From positions 1 to 36,275 of the forward strand of contig CAMAPJ010000020.1 in the NCBI GenBank assembly GCA_945860085.1: a DNA stretch of 36,275 nucleotides. Direction: 5' to 3'. The position numbers and the translations under genes were made by a program. Positions 33,186 through 36,275 of this stretch are shown piece after piece; within the stretch, counting starts at the first letter, position 1, and every line of letters begins with the position of its first letter. Source of the DNA: Synechococcus sp. UW140. Its GTDB lineage: Bacteria; Cyanobacteriota; Cyanobacteriia; PCC-6307; Cyanobiaceae. The notes under the pieces are model-generated. The model saw only the letters and a list, made by a program, of their open reading frames with translations. It had not been told where the DNA came from and made no database searches.

Positions 33186-33566
33186 ATGCTCACCGAATCC
33201 GAACTCCTCTCCAAAGTCAAAGAGCTGGGCGATGTCAGCAAGTCTGATCTCGTTCGCTCCTGCGGCTATGTGAGCACCAAAAAGGACGGCAGCGAGCGTC
33301 TGAATTTCACCGCCTTCTATGAAGCGCTGCTCGAAGCCAAGGGTGTCAGCCTGGGCGACGGCGTAGGCAAGGGCAAGGGCAAGGGCAAGGGCAAGGGTGG
33401 TCGCACCCTCAGCTATGTGGCCACGGTTCAAGGCAACGGCAACCTGCTGGTCGGCAAGGCCTACACCGCCCTGCTGAGTCTTGAGCCCGGCGACGAGTTC
33501 GAAATCAAACTCGGCCGCAAGCAGATTCGCCTGATTCCCGCCGGTTCCACTGACGAAGACGAGTGA
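33186..33566 (+). CDS. Cyanobacterial AbrB-like transcriptional regulator (cyAbrB)
   Basis: The 126-residue protein matches cyAbrB. An N-terminal helical part (MLTESELLSKVKELGDVSKS, then LVRSCGYVSTKKDGSERLNF) leads through a GKGKGKGKGKGG linker to a C-terminal AbrB-type DNA-binding region (LLVGKAYTALLSLEPGDEFEIKLGRK). In cyanobacteria these regulators control carbon and nitrogen balance, often together with NtcA. The frame is open from 33087, but the ATG at 33186 starts the conserved sequence. It ends 13 bp before the DUF429 gene. The linker is coded by a hexanucleotide repeat. Confidence 0.88.
   Translation: MLTESELLSKVKELGDVSKSDLVRSCGYVSTKKDGSERLNFTAFYEALLEAKGVSLGDGVGKGKGKGKGKGGRTLSYVATVQGNGNLLVGKAYTALLSLEPGDEFEIKLGRKQIRLIPAGSTDEDE
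33366..33395 (+). repeat. Hexanucleotide repeat GGCAAG x5 inside cyAbrB
   Basis: Five perfect GGCAAG units run from 33366 to 33395 and encode the alternating Gly-Lys linker. Being 6 bp long, changes in copy number keep the frame and would only alter linker length and charge. Confidence 0.9.
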
Positions 33567-33579
33567 GTCTTGGGGCACC

Positions 33580-34413
33580 ATGCCCTATCTGATTGGCGTT
33601 GACGGCTGCCGACTCGGTTGGCTTACCGTCAGCGCTTTTTTTGTGCCGAATTGGCCCGGCGATCGTCCTGGAGAGGGGCCCCATGGGGCGGCATCGCCTG
33701 GGCCCAATCCGCTGGTGGCTGTAGAAGCTCGCATCCTTCCCGACCTCGAACCCTGGCTGGCGAACCTGGAGGCTGGGGACCCAGACCTGGCGGCTTTGGG
33801 CCGAGGCGCGGCGCCGCCGCCAGGGCCAGCCAGCTCCCCTGGGGCGCCCTGGCTAGTAGCCGTTGACATGCCGATCGGCCTGAGCGAGGCGGGCCCCCGG
33901 CGCTGCGACCAGGAAGCGCGCCGCTTGTTGGGCCATCCCCGCGGCAGCAGCGTCTTTCCAGCACCGATTCGGCCAATGCTGCAGGCCCAGGACTACCTCG
34001 AGGCCTGTGCCATTGGTCGCGCCACCGATGGCCGCGCCCTCAGCCGCCAGGCCTGGAACCTGCTGCCGCGCATCCGCCAACTGGACGAGCTGCTGCAGCG
34101 CCGGCCCCCCTGGCGGCAGCGGATCGGCGAAGCCCACCCGGAAGTGATCTTCCAACTCTGGGCTGGCCAGCCCCTGGAGCAGGGCAAGCGCCTACTCGCC
34201 GGCCGGCAGCAGCGCAGCGCCCTAATCGAGGCCCGCTGGCCCGGGGTGGTGGCGGCCTGCACGGCCCAACTGCCGCGCGGCGGCTGGGCTCCGGACGACC
34301 TGCTCGATGCCCTGGCCTGCCTGCGGGCGGCCGAGCGCAGGGCCAGCGGCCTCGCCCTGGAACTGGGCGGCGACCGGGATGGCACCGACCTGGCCATGGC
34401 CATTACCTGTTGA
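33580..34413 (+). CDS. DUF429 domain-containing protein
   Basis: The 277-residue protein matches DUF429, an RNase H-like fold family of unknown activity. It opens with MPYLIGVDGCRLGWLTVSAF, followed by WLVAVDMPIGLSEAGPRRCDQEAR, GSSVFPAPIRPML, RQAWNLLPRIRQLD, GEAHPEVIFQLW, and GWAPDDLLDALACLRAAER. The conserved Asp residues of VDGC, VDMPIGL and DDLLDA could bind a metal as in RNase H-like nucleases. It starts 13 bp after cyAbrB and may be co-transcribed. Confidence 0.85.
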   Translation: MPYLIGVDGCRLGWLTVSAFFVPNWPGDRPGEGPHGAASPGPNPLVAVEARILPDLEPWLANLEAGDPDLAALGRGAAPPPGPASSPGAPWLVAVDMPIGLSEAGPRRCDQEARRLLGHPRGSSVFPAPIRPMLQAQDYLEACAIGRATDGRALSRQAWNLLPRIRQLDELLQRRPPWRQRIGEAHPEVIFQLWAGQPLEQGKRLLAGRQQRSALIEARWPGVVAACTAQLPRGGWAPDDLLDALACLRAAERRASGLALELGGDRDGTDLAMAITC

Positions 34414-34444
34414 CCTGGCCCCAGGGTTGACCTGGCCCCAGGGT
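34411..34444. repeat. 17-bp tandem repeat spanning the DUF429 stop codon
   Basis: TGACCTGGCCCCAGGGT occurs at 34411-34427 and 34428-34444, with a decayed third copy beginning TGAACGGGCCCAGGG. The first TGA is the DUF429 stop codon. Each unit contains CCTGGCCCCAGG, a small hairpin, so the array may also act in transcription termination. Confidence 0.8.
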
Positions 34445-34484
34445 TGAACGGGCCCAGGGCCGCGGGCCCAGATCCAGGACTTAG

Positions 34485-34509
34485 GATAATGCAACTCACT
34501 CTCAATAAG
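34485..34509 (+). promoter_or_regulatory. Fur-box-like operator and -10 region before feoA
   Basis: GATAATGCAACTCACTCTCA at 34485-34504 begins with the GATAAT hexamer of the Fur box. In reverse orientation it reads TTGAGAGTGAGTTGCATTAT, close to the usual TGAgAaTgAttatCATTaT pattern. The same GATAAT can serve as a -10 box. Position 15 bp before the feoA start fits iron-repressed expression by Fur. The match is imperfect. Confidence 0.5.
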
Positions 34510-34523
34510 CCCCGTCGCTGCGC

Positions 34524-34865
34524 ATGGCCTCTTCGACCGCCCCATCCCGCCAGGCTCGGATCTCGGGCCAGCACCACAGCCCCAGCCAGACCCCCCTCCA
34601 GCTCCCCGCCCCTGGCCAGGCCCCGGATCTGCTGCTGAGCGAGCTGGCCGCGGGCCAGTCCGCCACGATCCGATCCCTAGCGGTGGAGCCCGGCCTGCGC
34701 CATCGGCTCCAGGCCCTCGGCCTGCATCGGGGTCAGCGGGTGCAACTGTTGCGGCGCGGCTGGTGGGCTGGCCCCCTGCATCTGCGCATCGGCATGACCG
34801 AAATGATGCTGCGGCGGGTGGATGCGGCCCGGGTGGGTATTGACAACGTGGTCGTGACCGGATGA
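34524..34865 (+). CDS. feoA: Ferrous iron transport protein A
   Basis: The 113-residue protein has an N-terminal Ser/Pro/Gln-rich extension of about 35 residues. A FeoA SH3-like domain follows (LLLSELAAGQSATIRSLAVE, then RHRLQALGLHRGQRVQLLRR, GPLHLRIGMTEMMLRRVDAARV). FeoA is a small cytoplasmic partner of FeoB needed for ferrous iron uptake. It overlaps the feoB start by 4 bp (ATGA, 34862-34865). A Fur-box-like site lies just upstream. Since feoB is interrupted, FeoA may now lack its partner. Confidence 0.92.
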   Translation: MASSTAPSRQARISGQHHSPSQTPLQLPAPGQAPDLLLSELAAGQSATIRSLAVEPGLRHRLQALGLHRGQRVQLLRRGWWAGPLHLRIGMTEMMLRRVDAARVGIDNVVVTG

Positions 34866-36148
34866 CCAGCTCTGCCGCCTGCCGCCCCGCCACGATTGCC
34901 GATATGGGCATGCCCAACACGGGCAAATCCACCCTGTTCAACAAGCTCACCGGCAGCCATGCCCATATCGGCAACTGGCCTGGCCTGACCGTGGATTTGA
35001 TGCAGGCGAGCCTGGAGTTGGGCGGCCGCAGCGCCCAACTGATTGATCTACCAGGCATCTACGACCTGCGCGGCCATTCCGAGGATGAGGCCGTAGTGCG
35101 CCGCTTCCTCGCCGCCACCGCCATCGATCTGGTGGTAGTGATCCTCAATGCCAGCCAGCTGGATCGCCAGCTGCGACTGGCCCTGCAGGTGCAGGAACTG
35201 GGGCTGCCGACGGTGGTGCTGCTGAATATGGCCGATGAGGCCAAGCGCTTCGGCGTGACCATCGACCTGCCGGCCCTCTGCGAGCACCTGGGCCTACCGG
35301 TGTTGCTGGTGAGTGCCAAATACGGACGGGGGCTGGGCGAAGCCCGCCAGGCGATCCGCAAGGCCCTGGATCCGGGTCTCTCTCAGCCGGGCAGCCTGGA
35401 CGCCAACGGCCCCCTAGCCGGGGTTCCGGCCAGCAGCTCCTTGGCGAGCACCTCCGCTGGGCCTGCCGGGGTTGGCGAGTCACTTGAGCAGCGGCTCGCC
35501 CTAGTGGATGGGGAGTTGCCCCAGCGCATGGCGGCGATCCTGGCGGCCACGGTGCAGCTGCCGCCCCAGTGGCGCGATCGGCTCACCCGCCGGCTGGATC
35601 GGGTGCTGCTGCATCCCCTGTTGGGGCTGCCCCTGTTTTTCGCCACGATGCTGCTGATGTTTCAGGGCATCTATGCGATCGGCGTGCCGATCCAGGGCCT
35701 GCTCTCAGGCTGGTTGAACCAGTTCGGCCAAGGGGTGTTGGCGCCCTTGCTAGCCAGTTGGGGATTGCCGGCCTTTGTAGATGGCTTCTTGCTGGAGGGC
35801 CTCTACCAAGGTGTCGGCACGGTGTCGGCCTTTCTGCCGGTGATCTTCCTGTTTTTCCTGGCGATCGGGGTGGTGGAAGACAGCGGCTACCTGTCACGGG
35901 CGGCCTACTTGATGGATGCCTTGATGGAGCGACTCGGGCTTGATGGCCGCTCGTTCGTGCTCTGCCTGATGGGCTTCGGCTGCAACGTGCCCGCCATCCT
36001 TGGCACGCGGGTGATGCGCTCCACCGGCCTGCGGCTACTCACCATGCTGGTGATTCCGTTTTCACTCTGTTCGGCCCGCCTGAACGTGTTTCTGTTCATG
36101 GCGGCCGCCTTCTTCACGCCCTGGCACCCCCTCTGCCAGGAAAGATGA
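34862..36148 (+). pseudogene. feoB: Ferrous iron transporter B, truncated by an insertion sequence
   Basis: The frame encodes 428 residues, against roughly 600-770 for FeoB. The cytoplasmic G-domain is complete: G1 GMPNTGKST, G2 NWPGLTVD, G3 DLPGIYDL, G4 LNMADE and G5 SAKYGRG. A linker and the first transmembrane helices of the gate domain follow, including the conserved GVVEDSGYLSRAAYLMD and GFGCNVPAILGTRVM. The homology stops just after SARLNVFLFMAAAFF at about 36115. The frame then reads foreign residues ending PLCQER and a TGA at 36146-36148. An IS3-type transposase begins at 36203, so the break is explained by IS insertion. The remaining half of FeoB, including later helices, should lie beyond the element. 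Confidence 0.88.
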
Positions 36149-36275
36149 CGCCTCTCCAACCCGACCAGTACCACCCACCAGGGGGCTTGATGGAGCAGAG
36201 CAATGCGTCGTTACAACGAGACGATCAAAGCTGATGTGAAAAGGCGGATGAGTCCGCCTGCGCGGCAGAGCGTGG
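36122..36275 (+). mobile_element. Left part of an IS3-type insertion sequence inside feoB
   Basis: FeoB homology ends near 36115-36121 and is followed by unrelated sequence beginning TGGCACCCCCTCTGCCAGGA. That sequence has a small TGGCA/TGCCA inverted repeat (36122-36126/36134-36138). A transposase start lies 80 bp inside. The left boundary is an estimate from where the FeoB reading stops. The right end, right inverted repeat and target-site duplication are outside the window. Confidence 0.7.
36203..36275 (+). CDS. IS3-type transposase, N-terminal fragment (cut by window edge)
   Basis: The ATG at 36203 opens a frame that runs off the window: MRRYNETIKADVKRRMSPPA then RQSV. This is the characteristic start of the helix-turn-helix orfA-like part of IS3-type transposases, which read M(R/K)RY...VKADVRRRMSPP.RQSV in many bacteria. 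Only 24 codons are visible, so intactness cannot be judged. Confidence 0.75.
   Translation, partial: MRRYNETIKADVKRRMSPPARQSV

Noticed and set aside
1-36275. tRNA genes
   Set aside because: I looked for T-loop GGTTCGANTCC-like sequence in the intergenic gaps and found no cloverleaf; hits such as GGTTCGAGCAACC near 5881 lie inside coding sequence.

Overview
The window is strongly GC-rich, with short intergenic gaps and many 4-bp start/stop overlaps. It reads as a picocyanobacterium of the Synechococcus/Cyanobium type. Evidence for oxygenic photosynthesis is direct: chlI (chlorophyll synthesis), petG (cytochrome b6f), a cytochrome cM-like protein, a CAAD/CURT1-type thylakoid protein, a DUF3370 protein and a cyanobacterial AbrB regulator. 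All assignments come from reading motifs in the translated sequence; no database search was run.

Layout. 1-424: the start of a minus-strand protein cut by the window edge. 424-968: a gene-free stretch with three inverted repeats. 969-6661: a minus-strand run (cytM, trmJ, class A beta-lactamase-like protein, DUF3370 protein, chlI, LuxR-type regulator), tightly packed and mostly overlapping by 4 bp. 6752-6865: petG, divergent from cytM. 7067-13348: minus-strand genes rsmD, hisH, a LOG-family protein, trxA, guaB3, a CAAD/CURT1-like protein and a DUF39 homocysteine-biosynthesis protein. 13394-16102: gyrA. 16180-19151: arsS and a GH57 glucan branching enzyme (minus). 19194-22365: NYN-domain protein, leuA and an orphan sugar permease (plus). 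22423-23253: a xylose-isomerase-like TIM-barrel protein (minus).

The centrepiece is 23315-31265, a nitrogen-scavenging cluster. It holds a perfect NtcA palindrome, a guanidine-I (ykkC) riboswitch, a GdmH-type nickel guanidine hydrolase, HypA- and HypB-like nickel chaperones (GhaA, GhaB), a GlnT-type glutamine synthetase, a three-gene ABC importer and a Rieske non-heme-iron oxygenase. The importer would bring guanidine in, GhaA/GhaB would load nickel into GdmH, GdmH would release urea and ammonium, and the GlnT enzyme could recapture the ammonium. The core matches the known Synechocystis sll1077-sll1082 arrangement. The GlnT and Rieske genes are the less described parts and hint at substituted guanidines or at generating guanidine from a larger precursor.

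31282-34413 carries small conserved or hypothetical proteins, a Nif11-like protein, cyAbrB and a DUF429 protein, with several short tandem repeats. 34485-36148 is a feoAB ferrous-iron uptake operon behind a Fur-box-like site. feoB is broken about two thirds of the way through by an insertion sequence whose IS3-type transposase begins at 36203 and runs off the window.
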